NCBI GenBank assembly: GCA_002747745.1
Contig: PDQG01000006.1
Span: forward strand, 62,001 to 126,000
Reading direction: 5' to 3'
DNA: 64,000 nt
DNA from: a bacterium DOLZORAL124_38_8
Lineage (GTDB): Bacteria > Patescibacteriota > Gracilibacteria > UBA4473
Position numbers and translations under genes: made by a program. The notes beneath the pieces were generated by a model. It had not been told where the DNA came from. It did not search any database and worked only from the letters and a program-made list of their open reading frames with translations. This document shows, piece by piece, positions 18,487 through 28,416 of this stretch (its first letter is position 1; the number at the start of each line of letters is the position of its first letter).

Positions 18487-18999
18487 TTAAGTGCTGAAAC
18501 ATTTTCCTTCACAGCCTTCGGAATCGGAAATATTAAGGACAAATTTTCGGTACAAAGTTTCAATGTTTTTTATCGTTTTATGCAAAATTTGTTCGATAAG
18601 ACTTCGTACATAACGAAGTTCTTGGGCTAGTTTTTCAAGATTATGAGCGGAAAAATGTCGTTTAGCCGTATTTTTAGAAATCTGTTTGAGGATAGACTGT
18701 TCGTTTTTTTGCAATTTTTTTAGCACCAACTTTGTTTTTTCGGCTTCAGAAAGATTTTGTTTTTTCTTTCGTCCAGAGCCTAAAAGTTGAGCAATCATGG
18801 CAGAAACCGTATTTGTCTTGGTGAGTGTGACGGCTTTTTTTTGTGTTTTAACTGCCTTGTTTCCTCCACTAGGAAGAATGCTTTCAATATTTGTATCAAC
18901 GTTTTTTACCAAAGACTCTACCGCTGGCGACGCACTTACTGAGTTGCTTACCTCTACGGTTGTAGTATGTTTTGGAGTCTCGGTGTTATTATTAGTCAT
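18487..18999 (-). CDS. Hypothetical protein
   Basis: 170-aa ORF. Confidence 0.55.
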   Translation of the reverse strand: MTNNNTETPKHTTTVEVSNSVSASPAVESLVKNVDTNIESILPSGGNKAVKTQKKAVTLTKTNTVSAMIAQLLGSGRKKKQNLSEAEKTKLVLKKLQKNEQSILKQISKNTAKRHFSAHNLEKLAQELRYVRSLIEQILHKTIKNIETLYRKFVLNISDSEGCEGKCFST

Positions 19000-19102
19000 G
19001 TTTTACTAAATTATAAACAAAATAACTTAAAAAGTCAATTCACTATTGATAAATAAAAATTGGATAAAAAAATTTTTTTCGAGATAATCAAAAAGAAAGA
19101 TT

Positions 19103-20281
19103 ATGCAAAAGTTTTATTTTGAGGCGGCAAACCAAGATGGCAAGAAAGTGTCTGGATATGTTGAGGCAGAGGATAAAGTCTCTGCTCATAATACATTGAA
19201 GGAACGAAAGTTTGCGGTGTTTTCTTTGCACCTTTTTAATCCTGAAGAAAATCAAAAACAGAAGAATGAATTGCAAACGTTTGAATTTCAAGGAAAAGAT
19301 AAATTAGAACAAATAGTTCGAGGAAATGTATCTGCTTTAGATGTTTTTCAAGCCTACAAAACCTTGCGAATCGATTATGAATACAGCGTTGATTATTTAT
19401 TTTTGGCTGAATTGCCAGAAGAAGAAAAAGAAAAAAGGCGTTTATCTGGCGTAGACCAAGATGTATTAGAATGGTTTGAGATTGAAGAAATTAAAGAACG
19501 AAAACGTCGAAAAAAAAATGCTCGAAAATCAGATTTAAAAAAAGAGGTTTCCTCAGAGGAGCTTTCTCAAGAAGAGCAGGAACAAGTATTAAAATTGCAA
19601 CAAGAAATATCTACAATTGTTCAAGAATCTTTTGATTTACTTCAAAAGAATAGTGATTTTTTAGAAGCTTCTAAAAAGAGAGAAATTGAAGATCGATTGA
19701 ATTTATTATCACGGTTGCGACGGAGTAATGCGGTAGATCATTTGCAAAATTTAACCGCCAGTGTTTTACAACAATTACAAGACGATACGATTTTTCTGAA
19801 GAATTTGAGTCATGAGCAGAAAATAGAAAAACAGGAAGAATTTAAGCTATTTTCGAGTGAGAGAGGAATGGGACTTTTAAAAACTAACATGGCCGCCTTA
19901 CCCATAGGTATAAATTTGTCTGACACTTTTGATATTGATATTTTGAAAATTCGATTAAAGCGTGCCAAAATCTTAGAAAATATTATGAAATTCCTCTATG
20001 AATTTTTCGTTGTAGAGACAGTTTTGGTGGCCGCATTCTTTGTTGTAAGTAGTATAGTGAGCCTTATGGTGTCAAACGAGCAATGGGATTTCTATCTTTT
20101 GTCGAGTGATTTGTGGCATTTGTTTTATGTAAGTATTTTAATCTCATTAATTTTTTGTCCGTTATATGTTTTAAAAAATTTACAAACACATCAAAAAATA
20201 TTATATTTTATGTGTGCCACAATCTTTTTTGTGTTTTGTGTCATACAGTTTGAAGCTTTGTTTTTTTGGACTCTTATTTAA
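19103..20281 (+). CDS. Hypothetical membrane protein with GspF/PilC-like N-terminal motif
   Basis: N-term MQKFYFEAANQDGKKVSGYVEAEDKVSAHNTLKERKFAVFSL resembles the T2SS-F N-terminus; coiled coil; C-terminal TMs. Confidence 0.5.
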   Translation: MQKFYFEAANQDGKKVSGYVEAEDKVSAHNTLKERKFAVFSLHLFNPEENQKQKNELQTFEFQGKDKLEQIVRGNVSALDVFQAYKTLRIDYEYSVDYLFLAELPEEEKEKRRLSGVDQDVLEWFEIEEIKERKRRKKNARKSDLKKEVSSEELSQEEQEQVLKLQQEISTIVQESFDLLQKNSDFLEASKKREIEDRLNLLSRLRRSNAVDHLQNLTASVLQQLQDDTIFLKNLSHEQKIEKQEEFKLFSSERGMGLLKTNMAALPIGINLSDTFDIDILKIRLKRAKILENIMKFLYEFFVVETVLVAAFFVVSSIVSLMVSNEQWDFYLLSSDLWHLFYVSILISLIFCPLYVLKNLQTHQKILYFMCATIFFVFCVIQFEALFFWTLI

Positions 20282-20284
20282 ATT

Positions 20285-21061
20285 ATGAATTTTTCTCAAC
20301 TTGGATTTGGTGCATTTGTGTTTAAGACACAGGGGATAATGCTGGCGTTGTCGTTTTTTGTTTCTGCTTGGTATTATTACAAATCTATTCAGAAACATAA
20401 TTTCCCCGTTGATTTTTTTGTGCATCATTTTTGGCGCTGGATTTTGATGGGGGCCTTTGTTGCAAGAATAGTCACTTTATGCTTATATCCAGAGATATTT
20501 GAAACTTATGGTTGGTTTTCATTTTTTGCTTTTTGGCAAGGAGAAGTTAATGTTCCAATTTTCTTACTAGTGTTTCTAATCACTATGTATTTTGATTTAA
20601 GAGATCAACAATTTTCTTTTTGGCGTTGGCTTGATTTGGCAGTCGAACCACTTTTGATTTTTCTGATTTTAGAGAACCTTGCGGCGTTTATTACTGGTTA
20701 CAGATACGGCATTGCAACCGATTTGCCTTGGGGCGTTCGTTATGAAACATTTGGGGTGGCCGAAGTAAATCCTGTGCACCCAGTGACACTTTATTCGGCC
20801 GTTGTTTATGTAATCACTTTACTATATTATAAAAAAGAGGCTCTGAAAAATAATTGGAAGGACAAAGTTTTGAAAGGAAAACTTTTTTATCGATTTTTAT
20901 TGGTGATATTGTTTACCGAAGGGTTTCTTTTCTTTATTAGAGGGGATATTCCGTCTATTCAGGGTACAGGTATTTCAAAAGAGTTTCTCGTTTTTATTGC
21001 TGTAACATTTTTATTAATCCTCGGGAAAAACTTGATTGTTAAAAGAAGTAAAAATATTTAG
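20285..21061 (+). CDS. lgt: Prolipoprotein diacylglyceryl transferase-like
   Basis: Polytopic; GYRYGIATDLPWGVRYE...NPVHPVTLYSAVVYV. Confidence 0.75.
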   Translation: MNFSQLGFGAFVFKTQGIMLALSFFVSAWYYYKSIQKHNFPVDFFVHHFWRWILMGAFVARIVTLCLYPEIFETYGWFSFFAFWQGEVNVPIFLLVFLITMYFDLRDQQFSFWRWLDLAVEPLLIFLILENLAAFITGYRYGIATDLPWGVRYETFGVAEVNPVHPVTLYSAVVYVITLLYYKKEALKNNWKDKVLKGKLFYRFLLVILFTEGFLFFIRGDIPSIQGTGISKEFLVFIAVTFLLILGKNLIVKRSKNI

Positions 21062-21090
21062 GCCCAAAAGAGTGTTGTCGTGTTATTTTT

Positions 21091-21921
21091 TTACAAAATA
21101 TTAAAATTAATTCCGATAACAAATTTGACCACCGTGTAAGAAAGTGAACTTACAATAACCCCAATAATTGCATATAAAATAATGTTTTTGGCTTTGGTTT
21201 TGCTGTCATCTTCTCCAAAACTCGTCACATACATAATTCCGCCAATAATAAGCATCAAGGTTGAAATTGACAGCGCTAATACCACTAAGGTATTTGTAAG
21301 TTTGGGTAAGAATTTTTCTTTTGCATAGGCTACGCCATTTTGCGATTTTGACCCTGGGAGTACACCGCCACCATTCGGAATCGCTTCTCGTAATTCGTTT
21401 ACATTGTTGCGACCGGCTTTGTTGAAAACTCGAGTAAAAGATTCTAAGGCCTTATTTAAGTTTTCATAATCAACTTGGTCGTTTTGGTCGGTATATTGAT
21501 TTTTAAGTCTCGGATAAATATCAAGTTCAAAATCGATATTTTCTAAGATGGCATGAGAAGTAATTTTAGAGTCTTTTAAATAGTTTGTTTTTAGGTATTG
21601 AGCCGTTTTTTGATAGAGTTTGAAGTTTTTATTTTTTTTGTGAATCATGGTGTTATACGCCTTGACTGTTTTTTGAAGAATTGGTTCGTGTTCGAATTTT
21701 TCTTTTTTTAATTCTAATATTTTAAGTTTTACTATGCGAGGATCTATTCCATAAGAAGTGTAAACTATAGGATTCTTTTTAATATCGGATTTTATTGCTT
21801 GTAGTTGCTCTTCACAATCGTTGGCAGAGGTACAATCAATGGCTTCATCTGCCGCTAAAACATACGAACTACTGCAAAGAATTGCCAAAACCGTAATTAA
21901 TATTTTTTTCATTCCGCTCAT
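21091..21921 (-). CDS. Secreted protein with TrbC/VirB2-like C-terminal membrane region
   Basis: Signal peptide; ALSISTLMLIIGGIMYVTSFGEDDSKTKAKNIILYAIIGVIVSSLSYTVVKFVIG. Confidence 0.65.
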   Translation of the reverse strand: MSGMKKILITVLAILCSSSYVLAADEAIDCTSANDCEEQLQAIKSDIKKNPIVYTSYGIDPRIVKLKILELKKEKFEHEPILQKTVKAYNTMIHKKNKNFKLYQKTAQYLKTNYLKDSKITSHAILENIDFELDIYPRLKNQYTDQNDQVDYENLNKALESFTRVFNKAGRNNVNELREAIPNGGGVLPGSKSQNGVAYAKEKFLPKLTNTLVVLALSISTLMLIIGGIMYVTSFGEDDSKTKAKNIILYAIIGVIVSSLSYTVVKFVIGINFNIL

Positions 21922-22077
21922 TGTACTGCAAAATGGCTATTTTTTCAAGTGAAAATTTGACAGAATCGTTTGTTTCTTTATGTTTTATGAGCTTTTTTAG
22001 GAACTTCAATCGAAAAAGCGCTGATTGAAGGATATCCAAAAGCTGTAATAAAATTTTTTTTAAGCGCACGAATACAC

Positions 22078-23184
22078 ATGACAAAAAATGTTATGGACAA
22101 ACTGCTAGTTGGAAAAGAAGACCAAATAGTTCTTTTTAAGGCTGGTGAAATGGCAAAAGGAGTGGTGATTGATGTAACTCCACACCGAGTATTAGTATCA
22201 CTTCCTGGTGGACAAACTGGAATTGTTACCAAAAAAGAAGCGTCAGGATTTGGCGTAGAAGTAGACGATATCGAAGTAGGGGCAAATATTGAAGCCTTGG
22301 TTATGGATCCAGAAAATGAATTAGGATTAGTAGCCTTGTCTTTGAAACGAGCGAACCAAGAGTTGGTATGGGCTGAATTGCAAGAAGCTATGGAAAAAGA
22401 AACAATTATTACGGTAAAAGTTTCTGAAGCCAACAAGGGAGGGCTTATGGCTCGATACAAAGGATTAAAAGCCTTCTTGCCAGTGTCTCAATTGACTCCA
22501 ATGAATTACCCTCGTGTAGACGGAGCTGATTCATCTGAAATCTTGCGACGATTGGGAGAACATATTGGAAACGAATTTAAAGTTCGAGTAATTAATGCTG
22601 ATCGAACGAACGGGAAATTGATCGTTTCTGAAAAAGCCGCTATTGCCGAACAACGAAAAGATACATTCGAAAAATTACAAGCGGGAGACATTGTTAAAGG
22701 ACATGTTTCTGGAATTGTAAAATTCGGAATCTTTGTAGCGTTCGACGGAGTAGAAGGATTGGTTCACTTGTCAGAATTAGATTGGGGACACGTTTCAGAT
22801 CCAGGAAAATTATACTCAGTAGGAGACGAAGTAGAAGTGTTGGTGCTTTCAATTGAAAACGAAAAACTTTCACTTTCTATCAAACAATTGTCAGAAGACC
22901 CATGGAAAGAATTGGTAAAAGATTTCTCTGAAGGAGCTACTATCGAAGGAAAAGTGGTTCGATGGAATGCCAACGGAGTATTTGTAGAATTGAAAAAAGA
23001 TGTAACTGGATTAATTCCATTGTCTCAATTTGGAGTTGAAAATTATGCTGATTTGACCGTAAAAGAAGGAGAAATGATTTCTGGAACCGTAACTGATATT
23101 AATTTTGATTCACACCGAATTATGATTAAAAAAGACGGAGCGGTAGAAATTGAAACAACTGAATCAGAAACAGAAGAAGCGTAA
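22078..23184 (+). CDS. rpsA: 30S ribosomal protein S1
   Basis: Four S1 repeats, e.g. GDIVKGHVSGIVKFGIFVAFDGVEGLVHLSELDWGHVSDP. Confidence 0.95.
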   Translation: MTKNVMDKLLVGKEDQIVLFKAGEMAKGVVIDVTPHRVLVSLPGGQTGIVTKKEASGFGVEVDDIEVGANIEALVMDPENELGLVALSLKRANQELVWAELQEAMEKETIITVKVSEANKGGLMARYKGLKAFLPVSQLTPMNYPRVDGADSSEILRRLGEHIGNEFKVRVINADRTNGKLIVSEKAAIAEQRKDTFEKLQAGDIVKGHVSGIVKFGIFVAFDGVEGLVHLSELDWGHVSDPGKLYSVGDEVEVLVLSIENEKLSLSIKQLSEDPWKELVKDFSEGATIEGKVVRWNANGVFVELKKDVTGLIPLSQFGVENYADLTVKEGEMISGTVTDINFDSHRIMIKKDGAVEIETTESETEEA

Positions 23185-23207
23185 GTAGTAGAAAACGAAA
23201 AACAGAA

Positions 23208-23237
23208 AAGCCAGGCGTGAAAGCTTGGCTTTTTTTG
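23208..23237 (+). terminator. Rho-independent terminator of rpsA
   Basis: AAGCCAggcgtgaaagcTTGGCTT followed by a T run. Confidence 0.7.
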
Positions 23238-23262
23238 ATAGAAAGATACTATTGAAAACGAT

Positions 23263-23490
23263 ATGTCTCATACAAAATTTATTCGAACGTGTTTGGTTTG
23301 TGGCGCAAAAAAAAACTTTGACGATTTACAGCGTTTTGTGTGGCCGAGTGATTCGGAATATATAGTTTTAGACCAAACAAAAAAACAAACCGGTCGGGGT
23401 GGGTATGTATGCCGAACTGAACCCTGCCAAGAAAAACTCAACAATCCGAAATTAAAGGCTAAAATTAGACACTTTTTACGGTGTTCGTAG
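23263..23490 (+). CDS. ylxR: YlxR (DUF448) family protein
   Basis: RTCLVCGAKKNFDDLQRFV...GRGGYVCRTEPCQEK. Confidence 0.85.
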   Translation: MSHTKFIRTCLVCGAKKNFDDLQRFVWPSDSEYIVLDQTKKQTGRGGYVCRTEPCQEKLNNPKLKAKIRHFLRCS

Positions 23491-23932
23491 TGGTAATGGT
23501 AATGTTTCTGGTGGTATGAGGTTGGTGTTCGATGGTCACCCAAAAAGAGGTTCCAGAAAACTCTTCTTGTAAATCATCAGATATTTTTTGTGGCCATTCA
23601 ACTAACTTGTTCCAAGTATCATCTTCGATAATTTCACCAAACCCTTTTTCGAGAAATTGTTCATCGGATTCCAAACGGTATAAATCAAAATGAGCAAAGT
23701 TTTTCTGGTCGCCGTTGTATTCTTGCACGTAGGTAAACGTAGGGGAGTTTATGGGCGTATTTATGCCAAAATGTTTCAGTAATTGTTGAACAAAAAAGGT
23801 TTTGCCAGCGCCCAATGCGCCTTGAAAAAAAATAGTAAAATTCGGAATAGCTTCTAATTTTTTACAAAATTGTTCTACAAGCAGTTTCGTTTCGGATTCA
23901 TTTTTTACAGTTTGTGATAAAATGATTTCCAT
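23465..23932 (-). CDS. tsaE: tRNA threonylcarbamoyladenosine biosynthesis protein TsaE
   Basis: GALGAGKTFFVQQLLKHFG, NSPTFTYVQEY, FAHFDLYRLES, VEWPQ. Confidence 0.92.
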   Translation of the reverse strand: MEIILSQTVKNESETKLLVEQFCKKLEAIPNFTIFFQGALGAGKTFFVQQLLKHFGINTPINSPTFTYVQEYNGDQKNFAHFDLYRLESDEQFLEKGFGEIIEDDTWNKLVEWPQKISDDLQEEFSGTSFWVTIEHQPHTTRNITITTTNTVKSV

Positions 23933-23983
23933 TTTTTTAAATTCAATTATAATTATCGCGATTTTTAAATTACAGAGAAACAC

Positions 23984-24526
23984 ATGAAAGTAAAATTTTT
24001 TGGCGGATCCACCTTTGACGTAACCGGGGCAGAAAAGAAAATAATGTTTAATGCCGTATCTGATTTAGAATCGTACGATGTTGCTTTGTCTTCCAATAAT
24101 TCAGGAGACGTAGCAGGAGCCAAAAAAACATTCGGACTGCCTGGCGAATTTGAAATTTCTGATATATTATTACGTGGTTTTCGAACCGAAAAAGGGGCAA
24201 GCACGATCTTTAAAGTGTTTTTAAAAGATACTTCAATAGTTCATTTAGGAAACTTAACTGAAATTCCAGAAACTGGAACGCTCAAAGAGTTAGGAGAAAA
24301 TATTGATGTGGCAATCGTTATTTTATCAGAAAGTTTCACGGCTAAGAAAGCTAAAGAATTGATTGATACCATTGAACCTCGTATGGTTTTAGTTGGTGGT
24401 GATGAAACTCATTTTCCAGCGTTAAAGGCTTTGATGCCCGTCGAAATTATAACCGAAAATACGATTGAAGTAGACCGATCAAAATTGTCGGATGAAGCAA
24501 CGGAAGTAAAGATTTTAACTGCGTAA
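23984..24526 (+). CDS. Metallo-beta-lactamase-fold-like protein
   Basis: MKVKFFGGSTFDVTGAEKKIMF...IVHLGNL; MBL-like arrangement. Confidence 0.5.
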   Translation: MKVKFFGGSTFDVTGAEKKIMFNAVSDLESYDVALSSNNSGDVAGAKKTFGLPGEFEISDILLRGFRTEKGASTIFKVFLKDTSIVHLGNLTEIPETGTLKELGENIDVAIVILSESFTAKKAKELIDTIEPRMVLVGGDETHFPALKALMPVEIITENTIEVDRSKLSDEATEVKILTA

Positions 24527-24617
24527 GAACGGTTAAAAAGAAAAACTGTGAATTTTTATTTGACGGTTTATGATTCACTATTAGAATCAGCGAGCTGAAA
24601 AATTAACAGTTCTTCTT

Positions 24618-24692
24618 GGCGCGGTAGCTCAGTGGTAGAGCAAGGGATTGAAGCTCCCTGTGTCGGTAGTTCGATTCTACCTCGCGCCACCA
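24618..24692 (+). tRNA. tRNA-Phe (anticodon GAA), CCA encoded
   Basis: Acceptor GGCGCGG/TCGCGCC, D-arm GCTCAGTGGTAGAGC, anticodon loop TTGAAGC, T-arm GGTAGTTCGATTCTACC, 3' ACCA. Confidence 0.92.
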
Positions 24693-24713
24693 TTTATCAA
24701 TAAAAAGCTTCTG

Positions 24714-24743
24714 AATACCTATCAACTCGATAGGTATTTTTTG
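24714..24743 (+). terminator. Rho-independent terminator after tRNA
   Basis: ATACCTATC-aactc-GATAGGTAT then T run. Confidence 0.75.
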
Positions 24744-24806
24744 AATTAAAAAAATATCATCAGTATGATGATATTTTAGTATTATGGGTTTAACTATTTA
24801 TGGAAA

Positions 24807-25934
24807 TTATTTCTTTTTTTCCAAGGCTTCACAGAATCCCAATACTTCTTGCGCTTGTACTTTGCGTCGTAAATCTTCTACCGAATCAGTTTCGGTTACT
24901 AATACCTTCCGTTGAACCACAATGTCCCCGCCGTCTACTTCTGGTGAAACTTTATGAATTGTGGCTCCAGTATAGCGATCTTCGTTTTCAATTACTTTCT
25001 TGTGGATTGCGTCGCCCATCATACCAGCATAATCAGGTAAAAGTGAAGGGTGTACATTCAACGTTGTATCTCCAAACTGTTCGCAGAAGAGGGGAGACAA
25101 AATTCGCATCCATCCAGCGAGCAAAATTACATCTGGATTTTGTTCTCGAATAAGATTAATCAATTGTCGATCATATTCTTCTCGTGTTTCGTCTTCTTCT
25201 GGTTCTAAAACGTGAATGGTTTCAATACCAGCTTGTTGCGCTTTTTCTAACGCTCCACAGTTTGGTTTGTCGGTAATGAATAAAACAAATTCTACGTTCG
25301 GAATTCGTCCTTTTTTTTGTGCTTCCAATAATCCTTGAAAGGTTGTTCCATTGCTCGAAGAGAAAACCGCTACACGCCGTTTTGGGGCCGCATCTGGAAT
25401 AATATCTTTTGATATTTGTTCCAACATTTTTTGTGCTTCTTCTTCGGCGTTGTCATTATCTAAATCGGGCACCAGTTCAAAGTCAGCCGTGGCAGCGTAA
25501 ATATCTTTTCGTTGGCTCCATAATTGATCAATTTCTTGGGCAATTCCTAAATCGGGGTACACACGAGGGATATCGTTTTCTCGATATTCTTTCATTAAGT
25601 GTCTTCGTAATTGCATAAAGTTTGGCTTTAAGTTTCCAAACACGCCGGTCTTTTTTAAGTTGTGTAAATTTTTAGAATTTTCAATGGTAGCATGTCCTGT
25701 AGCCACGATTCCCGAGAAATTCCGCGTAAAATCATGTGCCACTTTTTGTTCAATTTCTCGTAGTACTTGCCAGCCATGTTTTTCTGCAAACGATTCTATG
25801 TCGGTTCCTAATACGAATTCTAATTCGGTGTCCAGATCGACAAATGGTAAATGAGTTAGTTTCGCAATTTCTTTTCCAAATCGAGATTTTCCAGCTCCGC
25901 GAAACCCTACGAATACGATGTTTTGATTTTTCAC
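24807..25934 (-). CDS. Fusion: shikimate kinase-like P-loop domain + PurN-like formyltransferase
   Basis: N-term GFRGAGKSRFGKEIA, FVDLDTELE, FAEKHGWQVLREIE; C-term VAVFSSSNGTTFQGLLEA, LAGWMRILSPLF, LNVHPSLLPDYAGMMGDAI, GATIHKVSPEVDGGDIV. Confidence 0.85.
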   Translation of the reverse strand: MKNQNIVFVGFRGAGKSRFGKEIAKLTHLPFVDLDTELEFVLGTDIESFAEKHGWQVLREIEQKVAHDFTRNFSGIVATGHATIENSKNLHNLKKTGVFGNLKPNFMQLRRHLMKEYRENDIPRVYPDLGIAQEIDQLWSQRKDIYAATADFELVPDLDNDNAEEEAQKMLEQISKDIIPDAAPKRRVAVFSSSNGTTFQGLLEAQKKGRIPNVEFVLFITDKPNCGALEKAQQAGIETIHVLEPEEDETREEYDRQLINLIREQNPDVILLAGWMRILSPLFCEQFGDTTLNVHPSLLPDYAGMMGDAIHKKVIENEDRYTGATIHKVSPEVDGGDIVVQRKVLVTETDSVEDLRRKVQAQEVLGFCEALEKKK

Positions 25935-26025
25935 GAGGTATTTCTACTTTTTTTTAAAAAAAAATCAAGTTGTATTGTGTTTTCTATTTTTTATCATGAG
26001 AATGATTTGTTTACCTTGTATTGTT

Positions 26026-27279
26026 ATGAAAAAGTACGTATCAATTGTTTTATTAAGCCTGATGTTTGTGGTAGGAAGTTCGGTGTCAGCCTTTTCTGAT
26101 AGAGCCGCTGAATATTATCGTTATAAAGATGATATGAATATTGATAATTGGGCGTATGATTCCGTGCAAAATGTTCGAAAAGCCCGTATTATGCAAGGAT
26201 TTAAAGACGATACGTTTCGCCCCAAGCAAAAGGTAACACGAGCCGAAGCATTAATCATTCTTTTTAAATTAAATAAAGTTGATGAGTCTGAAGTGAATGT
26301 ATCCGTATTAGATAAATTTTCAGATATCGACCGAACTAAATGGTACGCAAAACCGTTTGCAAAAGCGATTCAAGAACATTGGATTGAAGGATATCAAGAC
26401 GAAACTGTGCGACCGCATGCACCTGTTACCAGAGCTGAATGGGCGGCGTTAGTACAAAAAATTTATCAATTGGAAAAAAACTCACGTAAGTTGCCGAATT
26501 TTTTAGATGTAACCGAATCAAAATGGTATTACAACCCGGTAGCGTCTTTGTATCGATTTGATTTGCTTTTCAATGGAAATAATTATGAGTTTTTACCAAA
26601 GTCTTTTCTAAATCGGCAAGAAATAGCCTGGCAAACGAGTGCTATTCTGAAAAATCAAGACAAAATATCTAAACGAAGAAATGCCAATGAGGCATATACA
26701 AAGAATAAAATTAAACGAGATTATTCCGTTTGGGTAAAAGATAAAAACTTTGTTGATTTACAAGGAACAGAAGTACAAAAAACGGGGCTGACGGTAGACA
26801 TGGTATCACCAAAATCATCAGTGGTATTTACCAGTAAAGACAAACATTATACTCGTATTGGAACTTTGCGGTTGGCAAATCCATTTAACACAAAAGTTTC
26901 TCTATCAACCCTAAAATTTAAAGCTTTTGTGCCTAATACAACGGTTGGACCTATTTATCATATGGATTTAAAAACCGACCTATTAGGAGATATTATTGAA
27001 AAGCGGTTTGATCGTTCCGGGCAAGTTATTTTAAGTCAGTTAAAAAAGGTTATTCCGGCGAAACAAACCATTGAGATTCCTTTGTTTATACGAGCGGTCG
27101 AAGGGGCGTCATTCCTCTTAAATACGGGAGATATCATTATTTCTGTTGGAGACATAAATACTTCATATGAAGTGCGATACGAAGGGGAAAACAAAGAGCA
27201 ACGGGGGAAATTATTAAGGAAAGCTACGCCTTTGGAAATGAAATCAATTTCGTTAGCTGGAGTTAAATTTCAACCGTAA
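26026..27279 (+). CDS. S-layer homology (SLH) domain protein
   Basis: Signal peptide MKKYVSIVLLSLMFVVGSSVSAFS; SLH repeats ARIMQGFKDDTFRPKQKVTRAEAL, HWIEGYQDETVRPHAPVTRAEW. Confidence 0.9.
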   Translation: MKKYVSIVLLSLMFVVGSSVSAFSDRAAEYYRYKDDMNIDNWAYDSVQNVRKARIMQGFKDDTFRPKQKVTRAEALIILFKLNKVDESEVNVSVLDKFSDIDRTKWYAKPFAKAIQEHWIEGYQDETVRPHAPVTRAEWAALVQKIYQLEKNSRKLPNFLDVTESKWYYNPVASLYRFDLLFNGNNYEFLPKSFLNRQEIAWQTSAILKNQDKISKRRNANEAYTKNKIKRDYSVWVKDKNFVDLQGTEVQKTGLTVDMVSPKSSVVFTSKDKHYTRIGTLRLANPFNTKVSLSTLKFKAFVPNTTVGPIYHMDLKTDLLGDIIEKRFDRSGQVILSQLKKVIPAKQTIEIPLFIRAVEGASFLLNTGDIIISVGDINTSYEVRYEGENKEQRGKLLRKATPLEMKSISLAGVKFQP

Positions 27280-27307
27280 TTTCTGTAAAGAATAAAGCGG
27301 AATTAAG

Positions 27308-27336
27308 TTGATTTTTTCACGATAATTTGGTATAAT
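27308..27336 (+). promoter_or_regulatory. Sigma-70-type promoter
   Basis: TTGATT-N17-TATAAT, TGG extended -10. Confidence 0.65.
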
Positions 27337-27359
27337 TGCCTGAATTATTGTAAATTCAT

Positions 27360-28403
27360 ATGAAAAATATCTTCTGTATTTCCGTCTTGATGTTGGTGCC
27401 AATTCTGGCATGGGGATATTTTTTCTTTCAACAACATAAAAGTAATTACCACTTTTTGATTACCACTTTTTTTGCTGGAATGTTGTCTATTATTCCCATT
27501 AAAATATATGAACGATACTGGGATAAGGGGATTTTTTATCTAGAACATTTAAATTTGTTTAAATATTTAGATTCCATTGTGCTGGGGCATAGTGGTTCAG
27601 AACTACTTGTTTTCTTGTTTGCTAGTTTGATTGTTTCGTTGGGAATTTTCGGTTTTTGCTTTTTGCTGATGTCTTTTTTTGAAATCATGTCGGGCGACAA
27701 CTCCTTGCAAGTATTTGAAAAAAAAGCCAAAAAAATAATTGAAGCTCCGTTCTTATTTGTTTCGATTGGGGTTTTGATTGGGTTAATGGCTTTTGCTTTA
27801 AATTCAGTCTTTCCAGAAACTATTTGGTTTTTCATCATGGTGGGAATCTTGGAAGAGTTTGTAAAACACTTGATTATGCGGTTTTGTGATGACGAAAAAA
27901 TTCAATGTGTCGCTGACTCAATTCAATATTCAATCGTAATAGCGCTCGGGTTTTCTTTTGTAGAAAATATTATTTATTTCCAAAAATACTTAGAAATCCA
28001 TCACTCATTTACGCAAATTGGTTTATTCTTTGTTTTGCGATCTTTGGTGCCCGTGTTAGGACATGTTTGTTTCTCAGCAATTTTGGGATACTTTTACGGT
28101 ATTGCTCACTTTTCAGATCAAATATACGGAACCTCAGTACAAGCCAGAAAACAACATCCAATTATTGAGTTTTTCCATAAGTTATTGCACGTAAAAGGGG
28201 CGACTCTTTTTCATGAAGAAAAACTTATGGAAGGGCTTATTGTGGCCATGTTAATACATGCATTATTTAACTACGCCCTTGAACAAGGAAACTTGTCATT
28301 CGTCCTTCCAATGTTAGCTGTTTTGCTTACGACCGTATTGCATTTATTGCATTCGCGGTTCAATCGGCAAAATGCTGGTAGGTTATTTAATTATATATCT
28401 TAA
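27360..28403 (+). CDS. PrsW-family intramembrane metalloprotease-like
   Basis: GILEEFVKHLIM ... GFSFVENIIYF ... LGHVCFSAILGYFYGIA. Confidence 0.75.
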   Translation: MKNIFCISVLMLVPILAWGYFFFQQHKSNYHFLITTFFAGMLSIIPIKIYERYWDKGIFYLEHLNLFKYLDSIVLGHSGSELLVFLFASLIVSLGIFGFCFLLMSFFEIMSGDNSLQVFEKKAKKIIEAPFLFVSIGVLIGLMAFALNSVFPETIWFFIMVGILEEFVKHLIMRFCDDEKIQCVADSIQYSIVIALGFSFVENIIYFQKYLEIHHSFTQIGLFFVLRSLVPVLGHVCFSAILGYFYGIAHFSDQIYGTSVQARKQHPIIEFFHKLLHVKGATLFHEEKLMEGLIVAMLIHALFNYALEQGNLSFVLPMLAVLLTTVLHLLHSRFNRQNAGRLFNYIS

Positions 28404-28416
28404 TTTTTTATTTATA

